In this document: positions 8,776-17,361 of the stretch, piece after piece
Layout of the letters: every line of letters begins with the position of its first letter
Position numbering within the stretch: the first letter of the stretch is position 1
From: Clostridium drakei
GTDB lineage: Bacteria; Bacillota; Clostridia; Clostridiales; Clostridiaceae
Length of the DNA: 64,000 bases
Direction of reading: 5' to 3'
Assembly: GCF_000633595.2 (NCBI RefSeq)
Contig: NZ_JIBU02000013.1
Span: 1 to 64,000, forward strand
The notes under the pieces: generated by a model
The model's input: the letters and a program-made list of their open reading frames with translations, nothing else
What the model was told of the DNA's origin: nothing
The model's database searches: none
Translations under genes and position numbers: made by a program

Positions 8776-10638
8776 TTATACTATTTTCAATACATTTTTT
8801 ACAATTCCCTCAACATCTAATCCATATAACTTATACAATAAATCTGGTTTTCCATGAGTTATAAATTCATCTTTAAATCCAAGATTAATAACTTTTACCT
8901 TTTTATCAAGAGTATTTATATATTCAAGTACATATGATCCAAGTCCCCCTCTTATAACATTATCTTCTATAGTTACAATATTCATGCCTTCTTCTACTAA
9001 CATCTTAATTAATTCTTTATCTATAGGTTTTATAAAACAGGCATTTACAACACTTACGCTAATGCCTAATTCTTTTAACTTCTGTTTTGCTAAAATAGAA
9101 TGTTGAACCATTTTTCCTTGAGCAATTAATACTATGTTTCCTTCTTTACTGATTACTTCCCATTTCCCTAATGTAAAATCATTGATAGGTTCCATTAGAA
9201 CTTTCTCATTATCTCCGCCTCTTGGATACCTTATTGCTATAGGATAATTTTGTTCCACAGACCATCTAAGCATATTTTTAAGTTCCAAAATACATTTAGG
9301 TGACATTACTGTTATATTAGGTATATGTGTCAAAAATGACAAATCAAATACTCCTTGGTGTGTTTCACCATCCTGACCTACAATTCCAGCTCTATCAACA
9401 GCAAATATAACAGGTAATCTTTGTATGCACACATCATGTAATATTTGATCATATGCTCTTTGAAGAAATGTTGAGTAAACAGCAAAAACAGGTTTTAATC
9501 CAGTCTTGGCCATACCTGCTGCCATAGTTACTGCATGTTGTTCTGCAATACCTACATCAAAAAATCTACTTGGAAAAACTTTCGAAAATTCACCTAGACC
9601 TGTTCCGTCTCTCATAGCTGCAGTTATTGCCACTACATTATTGTAATGCTTTCCAAGGCGAACCATTTCCTCTCCAAAAGCCTTTGAATAAGTAACACAT
9701 GAATCAGCACATGCTTCTCCACTATCACAATGAAAAGGTCCTATACTATGAAATTTTCCAGCGTTCTTTTCTGCAAATTCATAACCTTTTCCTTTTTTTG
9801 TTATTACATGTATAATTACAGGTTCTTTAATATTTTTGGCTTTTGACAATACTTCTGTAAGCTCTTTCAAATTATGTCCATCAACAGGACCTAAATATTT
9901 AATTCCCATATCTTCAAAAAACATACCAGGAACTATCATCTGCTTTATTCCATTTTTTATTCTTTCTAAGTATTTAGCCATGCCTTTACCTATATTAGGT
10001 ATCCTTTTCAATGCACTTTCTACTTCTAATTTAAATTTATTATACTTAGGATCAATTCTTATTTTATTAAGATATTTTGATACTCCGCCTACATTTTTTC
10101 CTATAGACATTTGATTATCATTTAATATTATTATTAACTTAGTCTTTCTATATCCTGCGTCATTTAATGCTTCTAATGCCATACCTCCAGTAAGAGCTCC
10201 GTCACCTATTACAGCTACTACTTCATGTGTTTGTCTCTTTAAATCTCTAGCTCTAGCCATTCCAAGTGCTGCTGATATTGATGTACTGCTATGTCCTGTT
10301 TCAAAAAAATCATAAATACTTTCTGAGCTTTTAGGAAATCCACTTATACCTCCAAATTGTCTCAGAGTATTAAATTTTTCTTTTCTACCTGTAAGTAATT
10401 TATGTACATAAGCTTGATGTCCTACATCCCATATAAGTTTATCCTTATCCAAGTCCAATATGTTGAATAAACTCAATGTTAATTCTACAACACCTAAATT
10501 AGACGCAAGATGACCTCCTGTTTTTGAAACATTCTCTATTAAGAATTCTCTTATTTCACCAGCTAATTGTTGTTGTTGTTTCAATGACATATGTTTTATT
10601 TCATGTATTCCTTTATAATTTTCTAGTATATTTGACAT
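8776..10638 (-). CDS. dxs: 1-deoxy-D-xylulose-5-phosphate synthase
   Basis: Thiamine-diphosphate enzyme that condenses pyruvate with glyceraldehyde 3-phosphate, the entry step of the MEP isoprenoid pathway. It shows [13 protein letters not shown] near 75, the ThDP motif [18 protein letters not shown] near 145 with the following Asn, the transketolase pyrimidine domain ([16 protein letters not shown] near 365) and a C-terminal domain. 620 residues, full length. It begins only two bases after the oapA stop and shares a unit with ispA upstream, so two isoprenoid genes flank OLE RNA and oapA. Confidence 0.98.
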   Translation of the reverse strand: MSNILENYKGIHEIKHMSLKQQQQLAGEIREFLIENVSKTGGHLASNLGVVELTLSLFNILDLDKDKLIWDVGHQAYVHKLLTGRKEKFNTLRQFGGISGFPKSSESIYDFFETGHSSTSISAALGMARARDLKRQTHEVVAVIGDGALTGGMALEALNDAGYRKTKLIIILNDNQMSIGKNVGGVSKYLNKIRIDPKYNKFKLEVESALKRIPNIGKGMAKYLERIKNGIKQMIVPGMFFEDMGIKYLGPVDGHNLKELTEVLSKAKNIKEPVIIHVITKKGKGYEFAEKNAGKFHSIGPFHCDSGEACADSCVTYSKAFGEEMVRLGKHYNNVVAITAAMRDGTGLGEFSKVFPSRFFDVGIAEQHAVTMAAGMAKTGLKPVFAVYSTFLQRAYDQILHDVCIQRLPVIFAVDRAGIVGQDGETHQGVFDLSFLTHIPNITVMSPKCILELKNMLRWSVEQNYPIAIRYPRGGDNEKVLMEPINDFTLGKWEVISKEGNIVLIAQGKMVQHSILAKQKLKELGISVSVVNACFIKPIDKELIKMLVEEGMNIVTIEDNVIRGGLGSYVLEYINTLDKKVKVINLGFKDEFITHGKPDLLYKLYGLDVEGIVKNVLKIV

Positions 10639-10640
10639 TT

Positions 10641-11189
10641 TTATCTATCCTTTTTTAAAAAATATATTATTTTGCAAACTTTAAATAGTATTTCATTACT
10701 TCTGTTAATGGCTAAATTCTTTCCTATAGACTTTCCTCCTATAGTAAAAGCTCCTATAGCCACTCCTATAAGTGTATTTATAATATATGTATTTACGCCT
10801 GGAAAAAGTAAATGAGCCTTACTTCCTATGTATACACCTATAGAACCACTTACTATTCCGCATACATCACCTACTACATCATTACATATACTAGATGTCT
10901 TATCTGCATTTTTTATAAGCTTTATAGCAATTTTAGCGCCCCTTACTTTCTTAGATGCCATAGCATGAAATGGTATTTCATTAGCTGCAGTAACAGCTAC
11001 GCCTATAATATCAGATATTATTCCTGTAAATATAATAAAAATTAATATAATAAAAGCTACTAAGATATTTACTTTTTTTAGTAGCACATCGGACAAAAGA
11101 GAAATACTTCCGCAAATTATCATGGAGCCAAAAATAACTTTCAAAATCCATTTAGTATTACTCTTTTTATTATTAGATTTACTTCCCAA
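10641..11189 (-). CDS. oapA: OLE-RNA-associated membrane protein OapA
   Basis: Small multi-pass membrane protein. I chose a TTG start at 11189 because GGAGG lies nine bases upstream in the right place; a longer reading from a TTG at 11222 has no ribosome site and would begin inside a palindrome. The result is 182 residues with four or more hydrophobic segments (about 15-33, 41-68, 104-124, 135-155). A DVVGD motif (DxxxD) falls at 104-108; a DxxxD signature is, from memory, a hallmark of OapA studied in alkaliphilic Bacillus. It lies directly downstream of the OLE RNA and directly upstream of dxs, the known OLE-oapA arrangement. Alternative label: conserved clostridial membrane protein, sometimes called CorB-like. 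The precise biochemical activity of the family is unsettled. Confidence 0.85.
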   Translation of the reverse strand: MGSKSNNKKSNTKWILKVIFGSMIICGSISLLSDVLLKKVNILVAFIILIFIIFTGIISDIIGVAVTAANEIPFHAMASKKVRGAKIAIKLIKNADKTSSICNDVVGDVCGIVSGSIGVYIGSKAHLLFPGVNTYIINTLIGVAIGAFTIGGKSIGKNLAINRSNEILFKVCKIIYFLKKDR

Positions 11190-11220
11190 ATATTCATTCC
11201 TCCAAAAGTTATGTATAACC

Positions 11221-11241
11221 AAGTTTTAAAATTTAAAACTT
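11221..11241 (-). repeat. Palindrome at OLE/oapA junction
   Basis: A 10-bp perfect inverted repeat with one-base centre (AAGTTTTAAA/TTTAAAACTT). It has no following T-run, so it should not terminate well; it may mark the 3' end or a processing site of OLE RNA and allow read-through into oapA. Confidence 0.5.
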
Positions 11242-11860
11242 CCATTCACTTTAAAATATGCATTGGTGGTAGCATACTAGGTAAACTTTGCGGCTTAGGT
11301 CTAGTAGGATTTCCCATAGAGTAATCTAAATGTCGCCATTTGGACGGTTTCCCTTTAATACTCTATCTACATTGTCGCCATAAATAGAACTAGATCGCCA
11401 CTTAGTCCGCACTGTAATCCCTAATATACTTTTGCTCAAAACAGTCTAGGAGATTTCCTCAACAGTTAGGTGCTTTTCTAGCCTCTTTTGCAGAATAGGT
11501 TTCTTTAAGCAATAGCCTGAATTTTTTGGCCAAAACTTCAGATTTAAACTTACATCCACCTAAATCCACTCAAGGCAGGCTACACTGCACATAGCTTTTA
11601 CACCACATTACAGGTTTAATCCATTGACGTACACTAGGCATCTCGCCACATGTACAAGCAATGGTCTCCACGGTGGTAGGGTCAGTTGCGCATGCCATTG
11701 CGGCCGCCCCATCCTCCTTACTCCCAGCACCAACCCATGACTGGGCGTCATAAGCCAGCACAAGGAACTTCATCGATATGCCCTTTGACGGATTTTTAGC
11801 CCCGTCCTCAAAAATCACTTACCTGACTAGAATACTGCACCACCTTTTATATTTTACAGT
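11242..11860 (-). ncRNA. OLE: OLE RNA (ornate, large, extremophilic)
   Basis: About 620 bases without a credible gene, clearly richer in G+C than the flanks, between ispA and oapA on their strand. The 5' end GGTGGT plus CTAG (11844-11827) pairs with CTAG plus ACCACC near the 3' end (11280-11265), giving a long-range helix that closes about 580 nt. Internal helices include an 8-bp stem (11316-11323 with 11359-11366) and a GACGG/CCGTC hairpin near the 5' end. The motif UGGCGA or close recurs four times. Genomic place (xseA-xseB-ispA-OLE-oapA-dxs), size and the adjacent OapA match the OLE class described from Bacillus halodurans and clostridia. OLE RNP is membrane-associated and linked in published work to alcohol, cold and metal stress tolerance. 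The 3' end is approximate. Confidence 0.9.
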
Positions 11861-11865
11861 AAAAC

Positions 11866-11894
11866 ATTATATCATAGCTTTTTTATATATTCAA
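11866..11894 (-). promoter_or_regulatory. Promoter driving OLE RNA
   Basis: On the minus strand TTGAAT (11894-11889), exactly 17 bp, then TATAAT (11871-11866). Transcription would begin near 11858-11860, about 15 nt before the GGTGGT that opens the OLE closing helix. So OLE can be made independently of the upstream nusB operon as well as by processing of read-through RNA. Confidence 0.85.
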
Positions 11895-11938
11895 AGTATG
11901 TTTAAATCCAAATTCACCATAATGCTACAAATACAATA

Positions 11939-12820
11939 TTATTTTTCCCTATTTAATAAAAATAGTGTTAAATCTTTCAATTTAGATGTATCTCCAGAAA
12001 TGTTATCCAGCACTTCTATACATTCTGCTGTAATTGAATTACACATTTCAATACATTTATTCAATCCATATGTTGTAATAAATGTGGTCTTATTATTATC
12101 CAAATCACTTTTAGCTTTTTTGCCTAAAACTTCTGTATTTCCAACTATGTCTAAAATATCATCCTTTATTTGAAAAGCAAGTCCAAGCTTTTGTCCATAG
12201 TAATCTAAATTTTCTATATCTCTTCTTGGAGCCTCACCTAGTACTGCTCCTGCTATTATAGATGCTTTTATAACAGCTCCTGTTTTCTTACTATGCATGT
12301 AATATAATTGATCAATTGGTATCTTAGTATTTTCACTTAATATATCAACAGTTTGACCTCCAACCATACCTTCAGCTCCTGCACTTTCAGCAATAATACT
12401 GCATGCTTTTATAAAATTGTACTGTTGATTTATACAACTTTTTAGCATTATACTCATGCCTTCATTTAAAAGTCCATCTCCTGCAAGAACAGCCACTGCC
12501 TCTCCAAATACTTTATGATTTGTAGGTTTCCCTCTTCTTAAATCGTCATTGTCCATACATGGCAAATCATCATGGATTAATGAGTAAGTATGAATCATTT
12601 CTACAGCTGAAGCTATGGGCAAAACTTTTTCAAAATCATCTTTATAAAGCATATAGGTAAGTAGTAAGAGTAACGGTCTTATCCTCTTTCCTCCAGCACC
12701 TAAACTATACTCCATAGCTTCATAAATTTTCTTATTATAACTTCCTTTGTCCTTAAAATAACTCCCCAAACAATTTTCAATGCTATTTCTCAAATGTTCT
12801 ATTGATATCTCTTTCTCCAT
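11939..12820 (-). CDS. ispA: Geranyl/farnesyl diphosphate synthase
   Basis: Chain-elongating prenyltransferase making C10/C15 diphosphates for undecaprenyl and quinone-type lipids. The first Asp-rich motif DDLPCMDNDD lies at 84-93, the second (KDDILD) near 217-222, and GKRIRP near 44-49. 293 residues, normal for FPP synthases. It follows xseB closely and is the last protein gene before the OLE RNA. Product chain length cannot be fixed from sequence alone. Confidence 0.95.
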   Translation of the reverse strand: MEKEISIEHLRNSIENCLGSYFKDKGSYNKKIYEAMEYSLGAGGKRIRPLLLLLTYMLYKDDFEKVLPIASAVEMIHTYSLIHDDLPCMDNDDLRRGKPTNHKVFGEAVAVLAGDGLLNEGMSIMLKSCINQQYNFIKACSIIAESAGAEGMVGGQTVDILSENTKIPIDQLYYMHSKKTGAVIKASIIAGAVLGEAPRRDIENLDYYGQKLGLAFQIKDDILDIVGNTEVLGKKAKSDLDNNKTTFITTYGLNKCIEMCNSITAECIEVLDNISGDTSKLKDLTLFLLNREK

Positions 12821-12853
12821 ATCACATTCCCCATTCTTAATTGTTAATAAAAT

Positions 12854-13072
12854 CTAACTTTCTACTTTAAAATCCTTTTCCCCTGCTTCTGTGAAAAGCT
12901 TTATTTTTCCTTCTGCTTCACTTAAAATTTTATATAATTTGTTTGTAAGCTTTACACCTTCTTCATATTTTTTCATGCTTTCTTCTAAAGATAAACTTCC
13001 TGTATCCATTTCGTTAACTATTTCCTCTAGCTTTTTTACCATAGCTTCATAAGATTCATTTTTTCTGGGCAC
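12854..13072 (-). CDS. xseB: Exodeoxyribonuclease VII small subunit
   Basis: Small subunit that partners XseA in degrading single-stranded DNA. 72 residues, typical, with the family core YEAMVKKLEEIVNEMD followed by SLEESMKKYEEG, predicted as a helical hairpin. The start codon is GTG, preceded by GAAGGTGAT. It sits 30 bp after xseA, the standard pairing. Confidence 0.95.
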   Translation of the reverse strand: MPRKNESYEAMVKKLEEIVNEMDTGSLSLEESMKKYEEGVKLTNKLYKILSEAEGKIKLFTEAGEKDFKVES

Positions 13073-13102
13073 AAGATCACCTTCACTCTCAAATTTCTAT
13101 AA

Positions 13103-14302
13103 TTAATTTTTAATATTTAAGTAAAACTCTTCACTTCCATCTTTTAAAGTAATTTTAACCTTATTTAATTTTCTTAAATTTTGTATGGTGTTTACAACAC
13201 CTATTTTATCACTTTCAATAAGAGCATACCCCTTATTTAGTATATTCATTGGATTATGTGCTGTAAGTAAAGAATTAGCCTTAATAAGTTTTTCTTTTTC
13301 CTTTTCTAACCTTGTTTTTATCTTTATATTCATTAATTCCTTTAATCTATCAATGTTGTTATATTCATTTACTATATATGAATAAGGACTATTAACATCT
13401 AAGTTTCTTTTAATTAATTCTAAAGAATTCTTTTTTTCCTTTAATATAAAATCTATTAAATTATTTAAATTGTTTTTATAAGAATTTATTTTACTTTGCA
13501 AATCTTCCAGGTTAAATACTGCTAATTCAGCCGCAGCTGAAGGTGTTGGCGCTCTTCTATCACTAACAAAATCTACTATAGTATAATCAGTTTCATGTCC
13601 TACCCCTGTTATTATAACTTTTTTTGAATTATATATTGAATATGCCAGCTTTTCATCGTTAAAACACCATAATTCTTCTATAGAACCTCCACCTCTTGCT
13701 AATATAATAATATCTATATCATTAACTTTGTTTAAGTACTCTATAGCCTTTATTATACTTTCACTAGCATTCATTCCTTGAACTAAAGCAGGATATATTA
13801 AAAGTTCTATAGTACTATTCCTTCTTTTTGACACATTAATTATATCTCTTATTGCCGCACCAGTAGGTGAAGTTATTACTCCAATTTTTCTAGCATAAGA
13901 AGGTATTTTCTTCTTATGTGTTACTTCAAACAATCCCTGACTTTGAAGTTTACTCTTCAACTTCTCAAAAGCCATATAAAGCTCTCCAACACCATCTGGC
14001 TCTATATCATTACAGTATATTTGATATGCTCCATCCTTCTCATAAACAGAAACTCTTCCTTTAACTACAACCTTCATTCCATTTTCAGGCATAAACTTCA
14101 AATTCTTTGCTGAACTTCTAAACATAACACAATTTATTTTGCTGTATTCATCCTTTATAGAAAAATATATATGTCCACTACTATGAAGTTTAAAATTAGA
14201 TATTTCTCCTTTTACATTGGAGTTTCCCAATATAAAATCATTATCCACTAACTTTTTTATGTAACCATTTAACTCAGATACAGTTAAAGTTTTAATATAC
14301 AT
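13103..14302 (-). CDS. xseA: Exodeoxyribonuclease VII large subunit
   Basis: Catalytic subunit of exonuclease VII. It has an N-terminal OB-fold (about 1-100; [37 protein letters not shown]), then the nuclease domain with [12 protein letters not shown] near 145, [10 protein letters not shown] near 203 and [26 protein letters not shown] around 232-257, then a coiled-coil C-terminal region binding XseB. 399 residues, full length. In Bacillus folD usually precedes xseA; folD is absent here. Confidence 0.97.
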   Translation of the reverse strand: MYIKTLTVSELNGYIKKLVDNDFILGNSNVKGEISNFKLHSSGHIYFSIKDEYSKINCVMFRSSAKNLKFMPENGMKVVVKGRVSVYEKDGAYQIYCNDIEPDGVGELYMAFEKLKSKLQSQGLFEVTHKKKIPSYARKIGVITSPTGAAIRDIINVSKRRNSTIELLIYPALVQGMNASESIIKAIEYLNKVNDIDIIILARGGGSIEELWCFNDEKLAYSIYNSKKVIITGVGHETDYTIVDFVSDRRAPTPSAAAELAVFNLEDLQSKINSYKNNLNNLIDFILKEKKNSLELIKRNLDVNSPYSYIVNEYNNIDRLKELMNIKIKTRLEKEKEKLIKANSLLTAHNPMNILNKGYALIESDKIGVVNTIQNLRKLNKVKITLKDGSEEFYLNIKN

Positions 14303-14359
14303 TATTATTCACCTTTACAAATTAGACATTGAAAACTCAATTCAATGTCTAAATCTTAA

Positions 14360-14827
14360 TTATTTTTCCTTAATCATGCTGCCTAAGACTCCATTTATAA
14401 ATGCTGCAGACTTATCTCCTGAATATCTTTTAGCTAATTCAATAGCTTCATTTATGGATACACTTTTAGGAATATTTTCTTCATATAAAAACTCATAAGT
14501 ACACACCCTTAATATAGCTATATCTAGCTTAGATAATCTGTTAAGCTTCCAATTTATAAGATGATTTTCAATTTTTTTATCTATAGCTTCCTTATTTTCT
14601 TGTACTCCTTTAAGAACTCTTATTACATATTCCATATCTATATCTTTTAGGTCAATATTTTCAGGGTCTATCTCATTTTTACCTTCAATACCTGTAATTT
14701 GCAACTCACTTTTGTCTAACTCTATATTTTCTTTCAAGTTTACTATAACATCCTTGAAATCTTCCTTATTTATAGTCATTTGAAACAATAACTTCATAAC
14801 TAGTTCTCTTGATTTTCTTCTGTTCAT
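14360..14827 (-). CDS. nusB: Transcription antitermination factor NusB
   Basis: All-helical RNA-binding protein working with NusE (S10) in rRNA antitermination. The N-terminal [17 protein letters not shown] and the C-terminal block [31 protein letters not shown] are classic. 155 residues, slightly longer than B. subtilis NusB because of an insert around 40-60. First gene of the nusB-xseAB-ispA-OLE-oapA-dxs-tlyA-nadK-argR-recN unit, with its own promoter. Confidence 0.97.
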   Translation of the reverse strand: MNRRKSRELVMKLLFQMTINKEDFKDVIVNLKENIELDKSELQITGIEGKNEIDPENIDLKDIDMEYVIRVLKGVQENKEAIDKKIENHLINWKLNRLSKLDIAILRVCTYEFLYEENIPKSVSINEAIELAKRYSGDKSAAFINGVLGSMIKEK

Positions 14828-14887
14828 TTCTTCCTCCTAATTTTGCCAGATAATATTCTATTATTAATTATTCTCAGTTTAGATATA

Positions 14888-14916
14888 ATTATACTTAAAG
14901 TATTTATGTAGTTCAA
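14888..14916 (-). promoter_or_regulatory. Promoter of the nusB-recN operon
   Basis: Minus-strand TTGAAC (14916-14911), 17-bp spacer, TATAAT (14893-14888), about 60 bp upstream of nusB and just after the yqhY terminator. Confidence 0.8.
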
Positions 14917-14949
14917 GTGTACTAGCATAAATATTTACTAAAACATGGA

Positions 14950-14972
14950 AACACCCTCTGAATTCAGAGGGT
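14950..14972 (-). terminator. Terminator of yqhY
   Basis: Perfect GC-containing stem around CACCCTCTGAATTCAGAGGGTG followed by TTT on the minus strand, immediately after the yqhY stop. It separates yqhY from the nusB operon. Confidence 0.8.
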
Positions 14973-14979
14973 GCAAATA

Positions 14980-15378
14980 CTATTCTTCAATATCTTCTAC
15001 AGAATCTTCTACCTTTGGTATCATAACATTTTGAACATGTATATTTACTGCTGAAACGCTAAGTCCAGTCATGGATTCAACAGCTTTTTTTACATTATCC
15101 TGTACTTCTAATGCAACATCAGGTATTCTTATACCATATTCTACTACTACATATAAATCAATAGCTGCACTACTTTCTCCAACGCTTACTTTAACACCCT
15201 TTGACAGGTTTTTCTTTCCACTTAATATCTGAGTTATTCCACCTACAAGGCTAGCACTCATTCCTACTATTCCTTTTACTTCCGTAGTTGCTAATCCTGC
15301 AATTACACCAACTACTTCATCGGATATTTTAACAATACCTAAGTCGATTTCATTTTTAACATTATCTTCCATTGGCAA
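14980..15378 (-). CDS. yqhY: Asp23/Gls24 family envelope-stress protein (YqhY-like)
   Basis: 132 residues with the Asp23/Gls24 domain over most of the length: ISDEVVGVIAGLATTEVKGIVGMS, then GVKVSVGESSAAIDLYVVVEYG and a helical end. In B. subtilis YqhY lies between accC and nusB and affects fatty-acid synthesis control; here it also precedes nusB but acc genes are absent. The protein is acidic at the C-terminus (VEDSVEDIEE) and soluble. A strong promoter and a terminator flank it, so it is probably monocistronic. Confidence 0.9.
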   Translation of the reverse strand: MPMEDNVKNEIDLGIVKISDEVVGVIAGLATTEVKGIVGMSASLVGGITQILSGKKNLSKGVKVSVGESSAAIDLYVVVEYGIRIPDVALEVQDNVKKAVESMTGLSVSAVNIHVQNVMIPKVEDSVEDIEE

Positions 15379-15418
15379 TACCCCCTAGTTCTTGACGTAA
15401 ATCAAAAATCTTATTTAT

Positions 15419-15447
15419 ATTATACCAAATAGATTTATCTTTTACAA
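15419..15447 (-). promoter_or_regulatory. Promoter of yqhY
   Basis: Minus-strand TTGTAA (15447-15442), 17 bp, TATAAT (15424-15419), about 40 bp upstream of the yqhY start with a strong GGGGG-type ribosome site. Confidence 0.75.
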
Positions 15448-15521
15448 ACACAGAATTTTTATGCTAAAAAAAAGAGAATTAAGAAATTTTCATTCTATAT
15501 TCTCCATAATAAATTTTTATT

Positions 15522-16028
15522 TTATTTAGTTTCAATTTCCACTTCCTGTATTTTTGCTATTCCCATAACTACATTTTTCATATCTCTTGTATCCTTATCC
15601 GTTAGTTTGTCCTTTGCTTTTACTACTAATCTAGCTTTACTTCCTTCTATAGAACATAATACATCTTCATATCCTTTACTCTTAAGAGTAGTTTCTATTT
15701 TAGATTCATAGTTAGTATTCATAGCTAAATCTGTATATTTTTTAGAAGCATCATTCTTTTTGTCACTGGTAACATTTTTATCATCGATAAAAGTCTTTAA
15801 TGTCTGTAATGTTTGAGCATTTTTGTTATCTCTTGTTATTTTAGCTTCTTCAAAGAATTCAGACTTGTTATCTTTACTACTACTATTATTTAGTGATACT
15901 GTACTTTTTCCAGCACTATTATCTCCCCCATTTACATATAAAGGATTATTAAGCTTTGTAGCAAGCACTCCAGCACAAACAATAAGCGCTAGAAGAGCAA
16001 CAATAATTACAGCTTGTTTTTTATTCAT
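15522..16028 (-). CDS. spoIIIAH: Stage III sporulation protein AH
   Basis: Mother-cell membrane protein whose extracellular domain binds forespore SpoIIQ across the intermembrane space, forming the feeding-tube channel. One N-terminal membrane segment (about 5-24, VIIVALLALIVCAGVLA), a Ser/Asn/Lys-rich linker (35-60) and a C-terminal ring-building YscJ/FliF-like domain (about 75-168). 168 residues, shorter than the B. subtilis protein, chiefly through the linker. Last gene of the spoIIIA operon. Confidence 0.93.
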   Translation of the reverse strand: MNKKQAVIIVALLALIVCAGVLATKLNNPLYVNGGDNSAGKSTVSLNNSSSKDNKSEFFEEAKITRDNKNAQTLQTLKTFIDDKNVTSDKKNDASKKYTDLAMNTNYESKIETTLKSKGYEDVLCSIEGSKARLVVKAKDKLTDKDTRDMKNVVMGIAKIQEVEIETK

Positions 16029-16087
16029 TATTAATTCCCCCCATCTACCTTTCTAAAAAATTATATGCTTTAAAATTTTTATATATA

Positions 16088-16723
16088 CTATTTTTTCATA
16101 GGATAAACATTAACTTTATCTTCAGATATATTAAATAAGTTGACCACAGCTTTTGTTATTCTGAGTTCAGTAAGCTTGTTTTCAGATCCTTCTGCCACAA
16201 CACAAACTCCTGAAACCTTTGGTTTATATGTTTTAACTATAAGAGGTTTGGATTTACTTCCATCATTAGTTATAACCACTGTACTACCATTATTTTTTTG
16301 AGTTGAATTTCTTACTCCACCTTCATTGTCCTTTTCTTCTGTAGTGTTTGTAGAATCACTTACATTAACTGCTGGAACTTGTTCCTCTCCACTTTCAAAA
16401 CTAACCATAACATCTACTTTACCTACACCTTCAATTTTTTCTAAAGTACCTTTAAGTTTATCTTGAACTTCATTTTCATATTGCTCTTGATCTGTATTTT
16501 GTTCTTCTGTTTTTTGTTGTTCTTTAGTTGTCTTTGTATTATTTTTATCTTGTGCACTTATCTGTGTATTTGAAGTCTTAAAAAAACTAATACTTATAAG
16601 AATTAATATTCCTACTAAAAAAGCTATAAATAAATTGGCTCTGTTATTTTTATCATTAAGATAACCATTTTTTTCTTCATCCCCTTGTTTTTGAAACAAC
16701 TTTTTTAAATCCTTTAAATTCAT
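16088..16723 (-). CDS. spoIIIAG: Stage III sporulation protein AG
   Basis: Ring-forming component of the SpoIIIA-SpoIIQ complex. It has an N-terminal cytoplasmic tail, a membrane span at about 30-48, then a Gln/Lys/Thr-rich linker (52-80) and a conserved core with KLKGTLEKIEGVGKVDVMVSFES at about 88-110 and KVSGVCVVAEGSENKLTELRI near 168-188. 211 residues. Lies between AF and AH with 16 and 59 bp gaps, as in other spore formers. Confidence 0.94.
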   Translation of the reverse strand: MNLKDLKKLFQKQGDEEKNGYLNDKNNRANLFIAFLVGILILISISFFKTSNTQISAQDKNNTKTTKEQQKTEEQNTDQEQYENEVQDKLKGTLEKIEGVGKVDVMVSFESGEEQVPAVNVSDSTNTTEEKDNEGGVRNSTQKNNGSTVVITNDGSKSKPLIVKTYKPKVSGVCVVAEGSENKLTELRITKAVVNLFNISEDKVNVYPMKK

Positions 16724-16739
16724 AGTTTACCTCCTTATT

Positions 16740-17330
16740 TCATAGTTTGTGTACCTTTATTATGTCTTTAGAAACATTTAGTTCCTTGCTTAAATATGTT
16801 GTAATATTTAAACTTTCTTCATCATTTACGCTATCTTGATTATTAACTACTTTACTACTTGTTCCTATTTTGATTTTTTTAATTTTTTCCACAGTACCTT
16901 CTTTTATACCTACATTAATATCTTTTATTTCAACTTTTTCTTTTTCTTTATCATAATTTGCATCTACTTGAACTTTATAACTACTGTCTGGATATTTTTC
17001 CTTTAATTTTTTTTCACAGCTATCTTGTAGATTTAATTTAAAAGCTTCCAAAGTACTATTTATACTTTTTTCCTTGTATTTGTTAAAATCATCATTAAAT
17101 TTACTATTATTATCTATACACTGTACTGCATTACTTGTATAGGTATTTATATCAAAGTTTTTATCAAATAGTTTTATTATAGGATTTATAAAAACTGTAA
17201 TTAAAATTAATCCTAATACAAATTTTGCATACTTTTTCAAACTATTATTTGGTAGAATCATTTCTACAGCTGTAATAAAAAACACCGCTGTACAAATAGT
17301 TATAATCCATGCTTTTAGTGATTGAATCAA
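16740..17330 (-). CDS. spoIIIAF: Stage III sporulation protein AF
   Basis: Two N-terminal membrane segments (about 5-25 and 33-52) followed by a soluble domain of the ring-building type. The start MIQSLKAWIITICTAVFF is characteristic of SpoIIIAF. 196 residues. Its exact role in the channel is less clear than that of AG or AH. Third from last in the operon. Confidence 0.93.
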   Translation of the reverse strand: MIQSLKAWIITICTAVFFITAVEMILPNNSLKKYAKFVLGLILITVFINPIIKLFDKNFDINTYTSNAVQCIDNNSKFNDDFNKYKEKSINSTLEAFKLNLQDSCEKKLKEKYPDSSYKVQVDANYDKEKEKVEIKDINVGIKEGTVEKIKKIKIGTSSKVVNNQDSVNDEESLNITTYLSKELNVSKDIIKVHKL

Positions 17331-17361
17331 CTTTTATCACCTTCTTCTAAAGTTTTTTAAT

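Noticed and set aside
9836-10114. Plus-strand frame within dxs
   Set aside because: Antisense shadow of a well-supported gene with no independent evidence. The same holds for the other opposite-strand frames inside arcA, recN, spoIIIA, dcw and ATPase genes.
11570-11818. 82-residue open frame on the minus strand (MIFEDGAKNPSKG...)
   Set aside because: It lies wholly inside the OLE RNA, has odd Cys/Trp-rich composition unlike neighbouring genes and no ribosome site at proper spacing. Chance frame in GC-richer structured RNA.
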